Origin: an uncultured Clostridia bacterium
GTDB lineage: Bacteria > Bacillota > Clostridia > Christensenellales > CAG-138
Direction: 5' to 3'
Assembly (NCBI GenBank): GCA_937894955.1
Contig: CALAXO010000070.1
Location: forward strand, 1-53,432
Length of the DNA stretch: 53,432 bases
Shown here: positions 23,473 to 32,836 of the stretch, in pieces
Position numbering within the stretch: position 1 is the first letter of the stretch
Layout of the letters: each line of letters starts with the position of its first letter
Program-made: the position numbers and the translations under genes
Notes under the pieces: model-generated
Database searches by the model: none
Seen by the model: the letters and a program-made list of their open reading frames with translations, nothing else
Told to the model about the DNA's origin: nothing

Positions 23473-26088
23473 ATGATAAAAAGGATAGTATCATTATTGA
23501 CGGCGGCTTTACTGATCTGCGGCATTTTATTCGGCGTCGCAGCATCGGTCGTTTTTGCGGAGTCGCTTTATGTTCGAAAAATCGTTTCGGTTGTTTACGA
23601 TGATTCCGCAAGCATGGGCGGTCAAGACTGGGCTTATGCAAATTATGCCATGCAGACCTTCTGCGGCATGATGAACAGCGAGGATCAGCTTTTTATCACA
23701 TATATGAGCGGGGTTCTGTACAACCCGCTGTACAAGCCCTACAGTGCGGATCTGTCCTCCGGAGGCATTCAGGGCTCCGTGGATTCCATACGCAGCCACC
23801 AGGACAGCGGCTCTACCCCGTATGATGCCGTTGACACAGCGATGCACAAGCTCGAAAAAACGAAGGATTCGAATCCGAACACACAGTATTGGCTTGTTAT
23901 TATTACCGATGGCTATTTTAACGAGATGAACGGCATGTATGAAGACCGGGCAGTGAATATGCTTGATACCAATCTTGCCGATTTTACAAAGAAGACAATG
24001 CCGAACGGCACGAACCCGCAGGTGACTTTTCTCAGCATCGGTGACGGAGCTGTTTCTCCGACAGAAAAGACGGACAAGGGCATATTTACATATCACGCAG
24101 AGGATGCGGAAGGAATAATGACGACTATGTCCGCAATGGCGGACAGAATCTCCGGAAGAACACGTCTTTCAAGCAGTGATATAACTCAAGTTAACGATAC
24201 AACCATTCGGGTTGAGTCTGCAATACCGCTGCTGAACATTGTTATGCTCCTTCAACAGACGGATGCAAAGCCTGTAAAAACCGTGATGAACAACGAGCTG
24301 TCCGCCGACGTGAGCAGGGAAGTTCGAGTCAGTTTCCCGGACTGCAGCAACCTTCACGGCGGAATTTTCATGATCGGAGATTCAGCCAAAACGATGCCTG
24401 CCGGCACATATGAAATTACATTTGATGAAAAGGTGAATGTTGACGATCTGGTTATTCTGTTCGAACCCGCACTTGAAATTCGAATGAGAGTTTTTGTGAA
24501 CGGACGTGAGATTACGGATTACAGCGAGCTTGACAATCTTTCGGAGGGCGATGAAATAACGATTTCGTGCAGGATCTATGAAATGGGAACGGATAACGAG
24601 ATCGATTCATCACTGCTGCCGCCGGACACAAGCTACCGAATCAGCATTGCCGAAGACGGCACGGTGAAGGCGGAGTCGACCGACTCGACCATGACTATTG
24701 ACAAATACAAACTCGGAAAAAGTGACACCGAACTCACAGCAACGATAAGCATTCCCGGATTTAACCCGATAAAGTTGAACTTTGAATTTACGCCTGCCGA
24801 ACCGGACGGAAGCTTTACTCTGTCTGCAGATTACGGCGGAACGGCTCAAAGCGTGAGACTGAACGAGATTTTCAGCAATAAGGATCTGTCAATTGTGTTT
24901 ACAATTTACGAGGACGGTGTTCAGGTCACCGATCCTGGGAGGATTAAAAAGCTGAATCCGGTTATTGACGTTTCGCCCGCCGGAAACAGCGGCACGATTG
25001 AGTACCTTAACGACGGAAGAATCAAATTCACGCCGAATAATGCAAATGTTGAGCCAAATGCGGAAGGAAGCATGGATGTTACGGTAACCTGCACACTGAA
25101 AACAGGTGCGGCAGCAGCCCACATGTATACGGTTGTGATTTCGGATTATAAGGTAATTGCGATTCCGCAAACGGAAAGCATTATTAAAACAGAATTCTTC
25201 GGAAATCAGATCGGCGCATCATTTTATATCACCAAGGACGGACAGCGCCTTCCGAAAACCGAAGTTGACGGCAAATGCAGCGTGACTGTGGATAAGCGGT
25301 TCAAATCGATTGAGCTTTCCGTTTCAACGGAAGCGGATGGAACAATTGTCTGCATTCCGACGGAGAATGCAGCTATGGATATAGGCTTTGCCGATTGGTG
25401 GATTTACTGGGTAAAATACCTGTTCAAACTTCCGCACGGAACGATGAATATTCACCTTTCATCTCCGTGGGGAGAAGCGGATTCCGAAATTGCAATAAAG
25501 GATGCTCCGCTGAAGTTCCGCCTGCTGAATGTTTATTTGCCGCTTCTTATTGAAACTGCGGCCGCAGCGACACTGACGACGTGGGTTATCCTTGTCGCGA
25601 CAAAACCGCGTTTCGCAAAGAAAGCACAGCTGTATGTGGGGGATGTGATTTACATAAACAGCAGCGGCTCCCACCGAATTCAAAATTTTAAATCGATAAA
25701 ATTGAAAAAGTACAATAGATTAAAGTACTTGTGGAAATTCAAGAGGAAAGCCGAGGTTATTAAGGTTTTGGGTGTGGCATTCCGCGCGGATTACGGAAAC
25801 ATAATAAGCTGCGAAATGATGATGCCGTGGTACAAATGCGAAATCAAGCCGGAAGACTGCACTGTTCAGGTTCCTGATGCGGATTCATTAAAAGACTACA
25901 TTGCAAGATATCACTATATTATGGTGGAGGAATTGTCGATGTTGACAAAGGTGATGGACCCGAGTGCAAAACGATTGGCAGCATCAGTCAACAGGTATCC
26001 AAGGTACTTGGTGATTCCGACGCAGGTAAGCAAGATTGACGAAGTCGAAAGAATAGTTAAGGCAAAGATAATTCTTTATACAAATTAA
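23473..26088 (+). CDS. Exported von Willebrand factor A-domain protein with C-terminal membrane anchor
   Basis: The product has 871 residues from ATG 23473 (CGGAGGAAG upstream). A signal peptide (about 1-30, ends VVFAESL) is followed by a vWA domain with a metal-ion-dependent adhesion site DDSAS (about 43-47) and the second ligand in DSGSTPYDAV; IITDG is the usual later strand. Long beta-rich regions follow (about 230-680), then one membrane span (VYLPLLIETAAAATLTTWVILVA, about 690-712) and a basic cytoplasmic tail of about 155 residues. So an extracellular ligand-binding or assembly domain is tied across the membrane to a cytosolic part. It sits 16 bp upstream of the tubulin-like gene, which its tail may contact (inference). 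Confidence 0.87.
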   Translation: MIKRIVSLLTAALLICGILFGVAASVVFAESLYVRKIVSVVYDDSASMGGQDWAYANYAMQTFCGMMNSEDQLFITYMSGVLYNPLYKPYSADLSSGGIQGSVDSIRSHQDSGSTPYDAVDTAMHKLEKTKDSNPNTQYWLVIITDGYFNEMNGMYEDRAVNMLDTNLADFTKKTMPNGTNPQVTFLSIGDGAVSPTEKTDKGIFTYHAEDAEGIMTTMSAMADRISGRTRLSSSDITQVNDTTIRVESAIPLLNIVMLLQQTDAKPVKTVMNNELSADVSREVRVSFPDCSNLHGGIFMIGDSAKTMPAGTYEITFDEKVNVDDLVILFEPALEIRMRVFVNGREITDYSELDNLSEGDEITISCRIYEMGTDNEIDSSLLPPDTSYRISIAEDGTVKAESTDSTMTIDKYKLGKSDTELTATISIPGFNPIKLNFEFTPAEPDGSFTLSADYGGTAQSVRLNEIFSNKDLSIVFTIYEDGVQVTDPGRIKKLNPVIDVSPAGNSGTIEYLNDGRIKFTPNNANVEPNAEGSMDVTVTCTLKTGAAAAHMYTVVISDYKVIAIPQTESIIKTEFFGNQIGASFYITKDGQRLPKTEVDGKCSVTVDKRFKSIELSVSTEADGTIVCIPTENAAMDIGFADWWIYWVKYLFKLPHGTMNIHLSSPWGEADSEIAIKDAPLKFRLLNVYLPLLIETAAAATLTTWVILVATKPRFAKKAQLYVGDVIYINSSGSHRIQNFKSIKLKKYNRLKYLWKFKRKAEVIKVLGVAFRADYGNIISCEMMMPWYKCEIKPEDCTVQVPDADSLKDYIARYHYIMVEELSMLTKVMDPSAKRLAASVNRYPRYLVIPTQVSKIDEVERIVKAKIILYTN

Positions 26089-26104
26089 ACCGGGAGGAAA
26101 CAAA

Positions 26105-29100
26105 ATGGAACAACAATCTCTGCTGATAGGCCTTGGCGGAACGGGAAGCCGTGTCGTCAACAATGTTACAAAGCTGCTCACAAAGAACGGAAAAATGTTC
26201 AATGATAATTTGGGACGGATCTGCTGCGCGGTGCTTGATTCGGACAAAAACGACTATGAGCTCATAACGAAAAGCGGAACGCAAATCCCTGTTTTTCCGA
26301 TCAGCAAACCGCAGAAAATTAAACAGTATTTTGCTCAGTACAGTAATCGAAAGATTGCTGAGTGGAGTCCGGATTCACCCACATTCAGAGAGCAAAGCAT
26401 GCTTGACGGCTGCTCCGAAGTGCGTGTAAAATCGCGAATTGCATTTTTCGATTACCTTGAAACCAACATGAACGGAGAACTGGGTGAACTTATCAACCGA
26501 GTGTTGAAAAATAACATGAATACTGTCATCAGGATCATGATAGTATCCTCACTTTCCGGTGGGACCGGCTCCGGTATGTTTATTCAAACCGCATTATGGC
26601 TTCGCAAACATCTTGCGCAGAGCAATGTGGTCATCCGCGGCATTTTCCTGCTTCCCGACATTTTTATTGATACGGTAAAACATATTCGGGAAACATCAGC
26701 CACAAGGATCAGGCATTATGCAAACGCGTACGCAGCGATACGGGAGCTGAATGCTATAACCAGGATAAAGGGAAATCTTCCGATAGCTTTAAATGAGAAA
26801 ATCGAGTTGGAGGGGCTTTTCGACAGCGAGAGTGATGCAAACAGAGGTAAACCTGTCTTTGATTATTGCTTCTTTATTGACAGCAGGAACGCCAAAGGTG
26901 TAGGTGCAAGCGATATTGCCGAATACGAGCAAATGGTAGCTCAACTTGTATACATGCAGCTTTATTCGCCAATGGCAGGGAACATGTATACTGAAGAAGA
27001 CAATTCTTTCTCTGCGTTCAATGAAAATCCCGAGCCGCTGTTTGGCGCATGCGGCTCTGCAAAGGCGGAATACCCGGTTGACAGTGTGAAAACTTTTTGC
27101 GCAATTCGCGCAGCGCAGGATTCCATCAAAAACGGATGGAACAGGATCGACAGCGAGATTGCCGCAAAAAGAGATGAGATCAGGGCAAGAGAAAGGGACG
27201 GAATATATCAGGCTGAAAACTTTGATCCGCGTGCCGAGTATATAAAACTCTTCGATGAAGCGACATCAAGGCGTGCGGAAGAATACGGAAAAGACAGATT
27301 TTTCTTGAACGTTGGACGAGATGTAAAAAATGAAACCAAACAAACCCGACCGGACGGAAAGGTAATTGTTCAGTATTCCGATAAGGTTGATGATTTCCTT
27401 AAGAAACTAAAAAATGACAAAATTGCGGAAGCTGTGACGGAACACAATGGCTTAGAGCCGTTTAAGCGTGATGTAAATGCTTTTGTGAGCGAAGATCATG
27501 ACGAATCTCAACTTGAAGAACTTATTACATTGGACGAAGACGGTATGCGCGAGGCAGTCGATATCTTCGAGGACAAGGTTAATGAATATGCGGAAAGCAT
27601 TGTAAATGCAGCGTTCCCGCTGAGCATGGGTGATGTGAATTCCGGCAACGCTTGTTCCATATTCGGCCTTGCAACAAAGCTGAACGATGAAGGAAAGCGT
27701 GTTTTTATTCACCCGGTTGCGTTGAGATACATCCTCTGCCGAATTGTTGAAAAAATGAGGAACGAAATAAAGGCAACACCTCTTGAAACGCAAAGGATCG
27801 ATGCTGATACGGGCGGGGAACCCGGAACAATGCTTGATAACAGGAGGACCCCCCACAAGACGGAAACAACGCCCGCGGAATTGCTGAACAGCAAGACGCG
27901 GTTTCAGCGGCCGGCGCGATTCCTTGACATGTATGAAAAGCAATATGCTGAGTTTATTAATACAAAGATTGAACTTTGTAAAAAATACGAAACGGAGCTT
28001 CTTAAAGTACGCGTATATGAAAAGCTGATAGAGCGTGTGAATGCACTGCTGACTCAACTCGAAGCCTTTTTCAAAAGGCTGCCGGATATTCAGGAAAAGC
28101 TCTACGATGAACTGGATAACAATATAAAAGCAACGAGCGGAACTATCGGAAACACGTATTATGTTTTCAGCAGCGCAAGGGACAAAGAATCAATTTACAA
28201 AGAGCTCGACCTGACTGCGGACAGAGCGGACGAAATAAGCCGAAGCGTGATCGAAACAGCTTATGGAAGACTTTGTGCGGAGCAGCGTCCGTCCGTGTCG
28301 GAGAATAAACCATATGCAAATCGAGGCATCGCTGAGAAGTTTATGATGGATTCGGTAAGAACTTTCCGAAAAAGAATTGACAGCGATCCGAACAATCGAG
28401 AGATAGTCAATATGGACATCTATACTGCAATAAGCAAACAATGGGATGCAGAGAATGCTGCGCATACGGATGCAGAGCAGATTGAACGTGAGTCGCTGAG
28501 GAGTGTGAACTTCGAAGAAGGTGAAGAGTCAAATCGCTTCGACAGAACGTTGGCAAGCAGGCAGGCTTTCAAGCAGTGTACGGATAAGTTATATGCAATG
28601 GCTGCGCCGATGCTTATCAGCGACATTGAGCCTGCGGATATTAATGACGGTACAATAACAACGAGAACAAACACTTTCTGGGGATTTAATCCGATAGTGT
28701 CAGAGCGGTATTCGGAAATTGGGGCAACCTTGGGCATCAATGCCGGAACCGAGCAGAATGACGCATATCCGATAAACGAGCTGCATTGCTACAGAGCGGT
28801 CTATGGTCTTGAAGCGAAATACATTCCGAAGTTAAATGAGATTAACGGAGGAGTTTACTACGAAAGCTACAAGAATATAATCACCAAAATGGTGCGCCGA
28901 GCGGCAGGCGGTGAAGAAGAAAACGCATATGTGTCAAGCCCGCATCTTGATAAGAGGTGGCATCGCATTTTGCCTTACGTTACTCCGGAAAAGAATGCTG
29001 AAAGCAAAGAAAGATTCTTCCGCGGCGTGTGGCTTGCGCTTGCATACGGAAAGATCAGGGTGAATGCGGACGGCAACTTCTGTTTGCGGCATCGCGTAGA

Positions 29101-29584
29101 CAACGGCCGGCGTATGAGCATTGATGAGGATGTCGTGATAATGCATGGAGGACGCGGAGTCGACAGAAAAGCGATTTACAGGCTGATCGCCGCATTGAAT
29201 GCTGATTTGTACTTCAAAGATATCGTGGTTCCGGAGCTTGAAGGGAAGTATGTTGCGGATGTCAACGGTAAGGACAGCTATGAAGACACAACGGTATTCA
29301 AAGCACTGAAAAATAACGATTGCGGGCTTAACCCGGTGGATACAGTGCTGCTGTATTACAACGGCCTGAACAGAGATTTTGATATTGCAGCTTCTATGGT
29401 CGGAGCGATCGATCGGATAGCTGAAGAGATCGGATCAAGGTTCGGCTTAGACACTGATGCGAAACGTGCTGAAAAAACAAAGTACATGATTTGCAAAGCG
29501 TTCTACGATGCGGCCACGTCTGACAAAGAAAAAGACAACTTGTTCAGAGAGTGGAAAGAAAAATTTGCGGAACTCGGTCTGTAA
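26105..29584 (+). CDS. Large tubulin/FtsZ-superfamily GTPase-like protein (Tubulin_2 type)
   Basis: The product has 1159 residues; GGGAGGA precedes ATG. The N-terminal nucleotide-binding strand-loop LLIGLGGTGSRVVNNV (about 6-21) and the tubulin signature SSLSGGTGSGMFIQ (about 147-160) are the two diagnostic glycine-rich loops of the superfamily. FDYCFFIDSRN and related strands follow. The N-terminal ~400 residues form the GTPase region; the remaining ~750 are mostly helical with coiled-coil stretches (for example 600-700) and no recognised domain. It is three times the length of FtsZ. Such large members were earlier proposed to remodel membranes with associated vWA and membrane proteins. GTP binding is well supported by motifs; polymerisation is inferred. 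Both neighbours are membrane-linked and closely spaced. Confidence 0.85.
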   Translation: MEQQSLLIGLGGTGSRVVNNVTKLLTKNGKMFNDNLGRICCAVLDSDKNDYELITKSGTQIPVFPISKPQKIKQYFAQYSNRKIAEWSPDSPTFREQSMLDGCSEVRVKSRIAFFDYLETNMNGELGELINRVLKNNMNTVIRIMIVSSLSGGTGSGMFIQTALWLRKHLAQSNVVIRGIFLLPDIFIDTVKHIRETSATRIRHYANAYAAIRELNAITRIKGNLPIALNEKIELEGLFDSESDANRGKPVFDYCFFIDSRNAKGVGASDIAEYEQMVAQLVYMQLYSPMAGNMYTEEDNSFSAFNENPEPLFGACGSAKAEYPVDSVKTFCAIRAAQDSIKNGWNRIDSEIAAKRDEIRARERDGIYQAENFDPRAEYIKLFDEATSRRAEEYGKDRFFLNVGRDVKNETKQTRPDGKVIVQYSDKVDDFLKKLKNDKIAEAVTEHNGLEPFKRDVNAFVSEDHDESQLEELITLDEDGMREAVDIFEDKVNEYAESIVNAAFPLSMGDVNSGNACSIFGLATKLNDEGKRVFIHPVALRYILCRIVEKMRNEIKATPLETQRIDADTGGEPGTMLDNRRTPHKTETTPAELLNSKTRFQRPARFLDMYEKQYAEFINTKIELCKKYETELLKVRVYEKLIERVNALLTQLEAFFKRLPDIQEKLYDELDNNIKATSGTIGNTYYVFSSARDKESIYKELDLTADRADEISRSVIETAYGRLCAEQRPSVSENKPYANRGIAEKFMMDSVRTFRKRIDSDPNNREIVNMDIYTAISKQWDAENAAHTDAEQIERESLRSVNFEEGEESNRFDRTLASRQAFKQCTDKLYAMAAPMLISDIEPADINDGTITTRTNTFWGFNPIVSERYSEIGATLGINAGTEQNDAYPINELHCYRAVYGLEAKYIPKLNEINGGVYYESYKNIITKMVRRAAGGEEENAYVSSPHLDKRWHRILPYVTPEKNAESKERFFRGVWLALAYGKIRVNADGNFCLRHRVDNGRRMSIDEDVVIMHGGRGVDRKAIYRLIAALNADLYFKDIVVPELEGKYVADVNGKDSYEDTTVFKALKNNDCGLNPVDTVLLYYNGLNRDFDIAASMVGAIDRIAEEIGSRFGLDTDAKRAEKTKYMICKAFYDAATSDKEKDNLFREWKEKFAELGL

Positions 29585-29616
29585 CGGTCGAACAGCAACT
29601 CAACAGCGGTAAAACT

Positions 29617-29643
29617 CCCGGCGGCGCATTAGGTGCCGCCGGG
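29617..29643 (+). promoter_or_regulatory. Intercistronic GC hairpin
   Basis: CCCGGCGGC and GCCGCCGGG flank a 9-nt loop. Only GAATTGTGATT follows, so it is not a good terminator. It lies between the tubulin-like gene and the next gene, 26 bp before that start codon, and may protect the upstream message or act as an attenuator. Confidence 0.55.
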
Positions 29644-29668
29644 GAATTGTGATTAAGGGAACTTAGCT

Positions 29669-31960
29669 ATGCATACATTTTTTATCAATACATCCGACAA
29701 GAATGTTGACGAGGGAAAGATTCTGTTTGATATTAATTACGATAACAGAACGCTTGTTGCCATGAAGTGCCGCATTGAGGATTGGCCGGACAAGCAGAAA
29801 GGTTATTTGGCATACGTTGAAAAAATGAGCGAAATGATGGATATGTATGATATGAACGGACAGTTCAACTTGATTATATATATTGACCTTTCGACAATGC
29901 AAAAAGAAGCACTCGAACAAGATGCGATGGCAAACAGTTACAAAGGGTATATGGAGGCGTTGAGCATTGTGTACTGCCGAATTATGAGAAACACAGTAAT
30001 CAACGCTTTGGAATGCCGCAGCCGCAGCCCGAAAGAAATCCTGATAATGTTCGGTACAGAAGAGCAAAGAATTCGCGGGGCTGATATAAGCTCACCTTAT
30101 GAGAATAATTTGGTTATTGGCCCGCTGCGCCGCCTGATAGGTTTTCCGTCAGACGAGGAGCTTCGTGAACTTCACGATGATATGGCTTTATCCGAACATA
30201 ATGATGAAGAAAAAACGAGTGAAGTTCCCGCTGAATCCTGTAAAAAAAATGCAGAGTACTTCAGTGCTGCAGAACTATTTGCAGAGGAGTTTTCTAATTA
30301 TTGCAGGGAGGCAGAGACATCATGCGATCAGGAAAGAAAACATGAAGCGTATTTGGAGTTTGTGAGAACGGCGGTAAAAAATAATCAAAAATCGAAAAAC
30401 GGGACAAGGATTAATACGATATTTTGCCCTTTGGATAATGAAGCGGAAGCTGACAATAAAGCGGCCAGAACACTGGATTCGCTGCGAATTGCGTGTTATA
30501 TTCTTGCCTGCGTATACGACGGGACAATTTTCGACAATAACACGGAGCCAAAAGGACTGCGCTCGTTTGACGCCCTGAGCATTGAAAAGATGACAGAGGC
30601 ACTTGCAGAGAAAAAGAGGAAATATGTTTATACATTAGAATCATTAAAAGAAATGACCGGCAAGTTCAGCGAATTGGAGCTTGCACCTGTTTTGTACAGC
30701 TTTGAAGAAAATGTATTTGGCTATAATGAGGACGGAGATGCGATAAGCTGCTCTGTTGAACGTCCGGCCGGTGAGAGTAAGAAAAAAAAGAAAGCAGAAA
30801 GAAAAAAACGCAGAAAAAAAGAGGATATTTCCGAAACGGAAGACGGGAGGGTTATCGAAAGCGTCAAGTGCGAAAGAAAGAACTTGCTCAAAGCAAGAAA
30901 AGTTGAGTATTTCAGTCATAAAGAAAAGTTCAGCGAAAGCCCGGAAATCTCGGAAACAGCAGACGGATACATAATGCATTGTGAACGGTTAAAAGACTTT
31001 CAACTTGGTTTTCTAAAAAAAGTCCAAAATCATATACTTGGAATTTTGTCTCATTATGCCGGAAAATCCGATAACAATACAAAGGCAATTCTGCCCAAAA
31101 GGAGGGTCAGCCTTGCCGATCCGGATGTCGGAGATGAAACCAGAGAAAACTCGTATACAACATCCAAACTGCCGGAGGAGCGTGAAATAGAAAATGTTGA
31201 ACATAAAGCAAAAAAAATCTATAATGGTGCGGTTAAAGAGTATTTAATGTTTGAAGCTCGGGGGCCGCTTGCCGAGGTGGATATTTCACGGCAATGCGAT
31301 TGGTTTGCAACAAGGATTCGCAACATTGAATCAAGCAAAAAGATGCTTAAAATTATGTTTGGAGTGCTTACAGGTTTGTTGACGATCTCCTGCGTTCCGT
31401 ATATTGTTGTGCAGTGGAACGTGATTAAAGCATCGGCGGAGTCTATGCTTGTTGCTGCGGCAACGGTTCTGCTTCCGCTGCTGCTGCTGGCGGGGCTTTA
31501 TGTTTTAGAGGCAGCGAGGTATAAATACAAGTATAGACAGGCATGGCTTGAATTGATGGAAAAATATCGGGAAATTCAGCAGGAAAACCTTGAATCGATA
31601 GAAAATTATGATACGCTCATTTGCAGAATAATTCCAACATTGAGGTGGACCTATGAGTATAAACTTGACGTTGATTTCTTCAAGCAGTGCTGCATTTATG
31701 CGAGGGCAAAAATCATGCATCATGATAAAAAACTGAGGGAAAGGGTTAACGGCATCGGAAACCTTCTTGATAATCTCGGAGCAAATGGAAACGGAAGAAA
31801 TTCTTATGGAAGAAATTCTTATGATGGAGGTGAAAGCGATCGCAATGCTGTTGAATTTAACGAGGCATATTGCTGCGGAGAAAAAAACATTGCGTTTTAT
31901 ACTGTGATTGATCGGAATTTCATAAACGGTCTGCACAGCAAAAGGAGGAAAGATACATGA
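29669..31960 (+). CDS. Unrecognised cluster protein with two central-to-C-terminal membrane spans
   Basis: The product has 763 residues. The first ~190 residues form a compact domain (FFINTSDKNVDEGKILFDINYD, MCRIEDWPDKQKGY-like, LIIYIDLSTMQKEALEQDAM, ILIMFGTEEQRIRG). A long charged, helical middle includes a lysine-rich patch (SKKKKKAERKKRRKKE, about 370-386). Two adjacent membrane spans occur at about 559-582 and 592-617, then a helical tail ending in a low-complexity GRNSYGRNSYDGG made by a 15-bp tandem repeat. I know no family for it. Most of the protein should be cytosolic with a membrane hairpin. The ATGA overlap with the next gene shows translational coupling. Confidence 0.8.
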   Translation: MHTFFINTSDKNVDEGKILFDINYDNRTLVAMKCRIEDWPDKQKGYLAYVEKMSEMMDMYDMNGQFNLIIYIDLSTMQKEALEQDAMANSYKGYMEALSIVYCRIMRNTVINALECRSRSPKEILIMFGTEEQRIRGADISSPYENNLVIGPLRRLIGFPSDEELRELHDDMALSEHNDEEKTSEVPAESCKKNAEYFSAAELFAEEFSNYCREAETSCDQERKHEAYLEFVRTAVKNNQKSKNGTRINTIFCPLDNEAEADNKAARTLDSLRIACYILACVYDGTIFDNNTEPKGLRSFDALSIEKMTEALAEKKRKYVYTLESLKEMTGKFSELELAPVLYSFEENVFGYNEDGDAISCSVERPAGESKKKKKAERKKRRKKEDISETEDGRVIESVKCERKNLLKARKVEYFSHKEKFSESPEISETADGYIMHCERLKDFQLGFLKKVQNHILGILSHYAGKSDNNTKAILPKRRVSLADPDVGDETRENSYTTSKLPEEREIENVEHKAKKIYNGAVKEYLMFEARGPLAEVDISRQCDWFATRIRNIESSKKMLKIMFGVLTGLLTISCVPYIVVQWNVIKASAESMLVAAATVLLPLLLLAGLYVLEAARYKYKYRQAWLELMEKYREIQQENLESIENYDTLICRIIPTLRWTYEYKLDVDFFKQCCIYARAKIMHHDKKLRERVNGIGNLLDNLGANGNGRNSYGRNSYDGGESDRNAVEFNEAYCCGEKNIAFYTVIDRNFINGLHSKRRKDT

Positions 31961-32799
31961 ACTTGCTCATAAGCATGCTGAAAATTGTTTTTGCCTTTGC
32001 AACAGTGTTCCTTGCAGCACTGCCGTTTGTTTTCGAGTACCACACGTACTTAAAAGATAAGGAAAAGAAAACGGCAAACAGGCGTTTCCGCATTATGTGC
32101 TTCACAATGATTTATGCGGCTGCGTTGACGCTTGTGCTTTGTGCTTTGCGTGATGTTATTACGGTCGTAGGCGGGTTGAGCGCAATTTCATGGTTGGCCG
32201 CCAAACTTGCATTGCCGGTGAGAGCGGCGTTCTTTTCAGATGTTGTTGCTGCGCTGTTAGTTAACTTCGCTATTGGATTTTTATTTAGATTACTGCTCAG
32301 GTTTGTGCGGATTGGGATGGGCAAGAGGAGCCTTAGTGAAGGCGAGAAAACAGGCGGCGCTTTCAGCTTCGCACAAAAAGTTGAAATCAAGGTAATAAAG
32401 CTTTTCAGGAAGGATGTCTGGGCGTCAGCTGCAAGCATTTTAAAAAGCCTAAGCATATTTTTATCAGCAGCATATGCTTTTTTTCAATTGATTGCTCTGT
32501 TTGGAGCAGACTGGGTTCCGTTTGATTTCCTTTCGCTTCTGTTCGATGCGGGAGCCAAGTATCCGGTGATTGCATTGCTTATGCTTTGGGAAAGCTTCTT
32601 TTTCCTTGACGGGATAAATGAGGACATCGATAAATGTCCTGAACCGGATCGATCGGAATATGAAAAATCTGATGAAGGTGAAACTGATATTGAAATGATG
32701 GACGAAGCGATTCGCAATGAGTTTGGAGCTTTTTATGCGTGTGATGTTGATGTGACTCTGTCGATTGATGATAGTGAGCAGGCAGATGATGCAAAGTGA
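31957..32799 (+). CDS. Unrecognised multi-span membrane protein of the cluster
   Basis: The product has 280 residues; its ATG overlaps the previous stop (ATGA) and is preceded by AGGAGG. About five or six membrane spans are predicted by eye (MLKIVFAFATVFLAALPFVF; MIYAAALTLVLCAL; FSDVVAALLVNFAIGFLFRLLL; ASAASILKSLSIFLSAAYAFFQLIALF; YPVIALLMLWESFFFL). The C-terminal ~70 residues are acidic and probably cytosolic. No family is recognised. Coupled translation with the 763-residue protein suggests the two form one membrane complex. Confidence 0.82.
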   Translation: MNLLISMLKIVFAFATVFLAALPFVFEYHTYLKDKEKKTANRRFRIMCFTMIYAAALTLVLCALRDVITVVGGLSAISWLAAKLALPVRAAFFSDVVAALLVNFAIGFLFRLLLRFVRIGMGKRSLSEGEKTGGAFSFAQKVEIKVIKLFRKDVWASAASILKSLSIFLSAAYAFFQLIALFGADWVPFDFLSLLFDAGAKYPVIALLMLWESFFFLDGINEDIDKCPEPDRSEYEKSDEGETDIEMMDEAIRNEFGAFYACDVDVTLSIDDSEQADDAK

Positions 32800-32836
32800 A
32801 GAAAAAGTATCAAACGCGAGAAAGGAAAATGATCTT

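Noticed and set aside
31785..31827. 15-bp tandem repeat GGAAGAAATTCTTAT as a phase-variation tract
   Set aside because: Only two copies; 15 bp keeps the frame, so copy change would only lengthen the tail.
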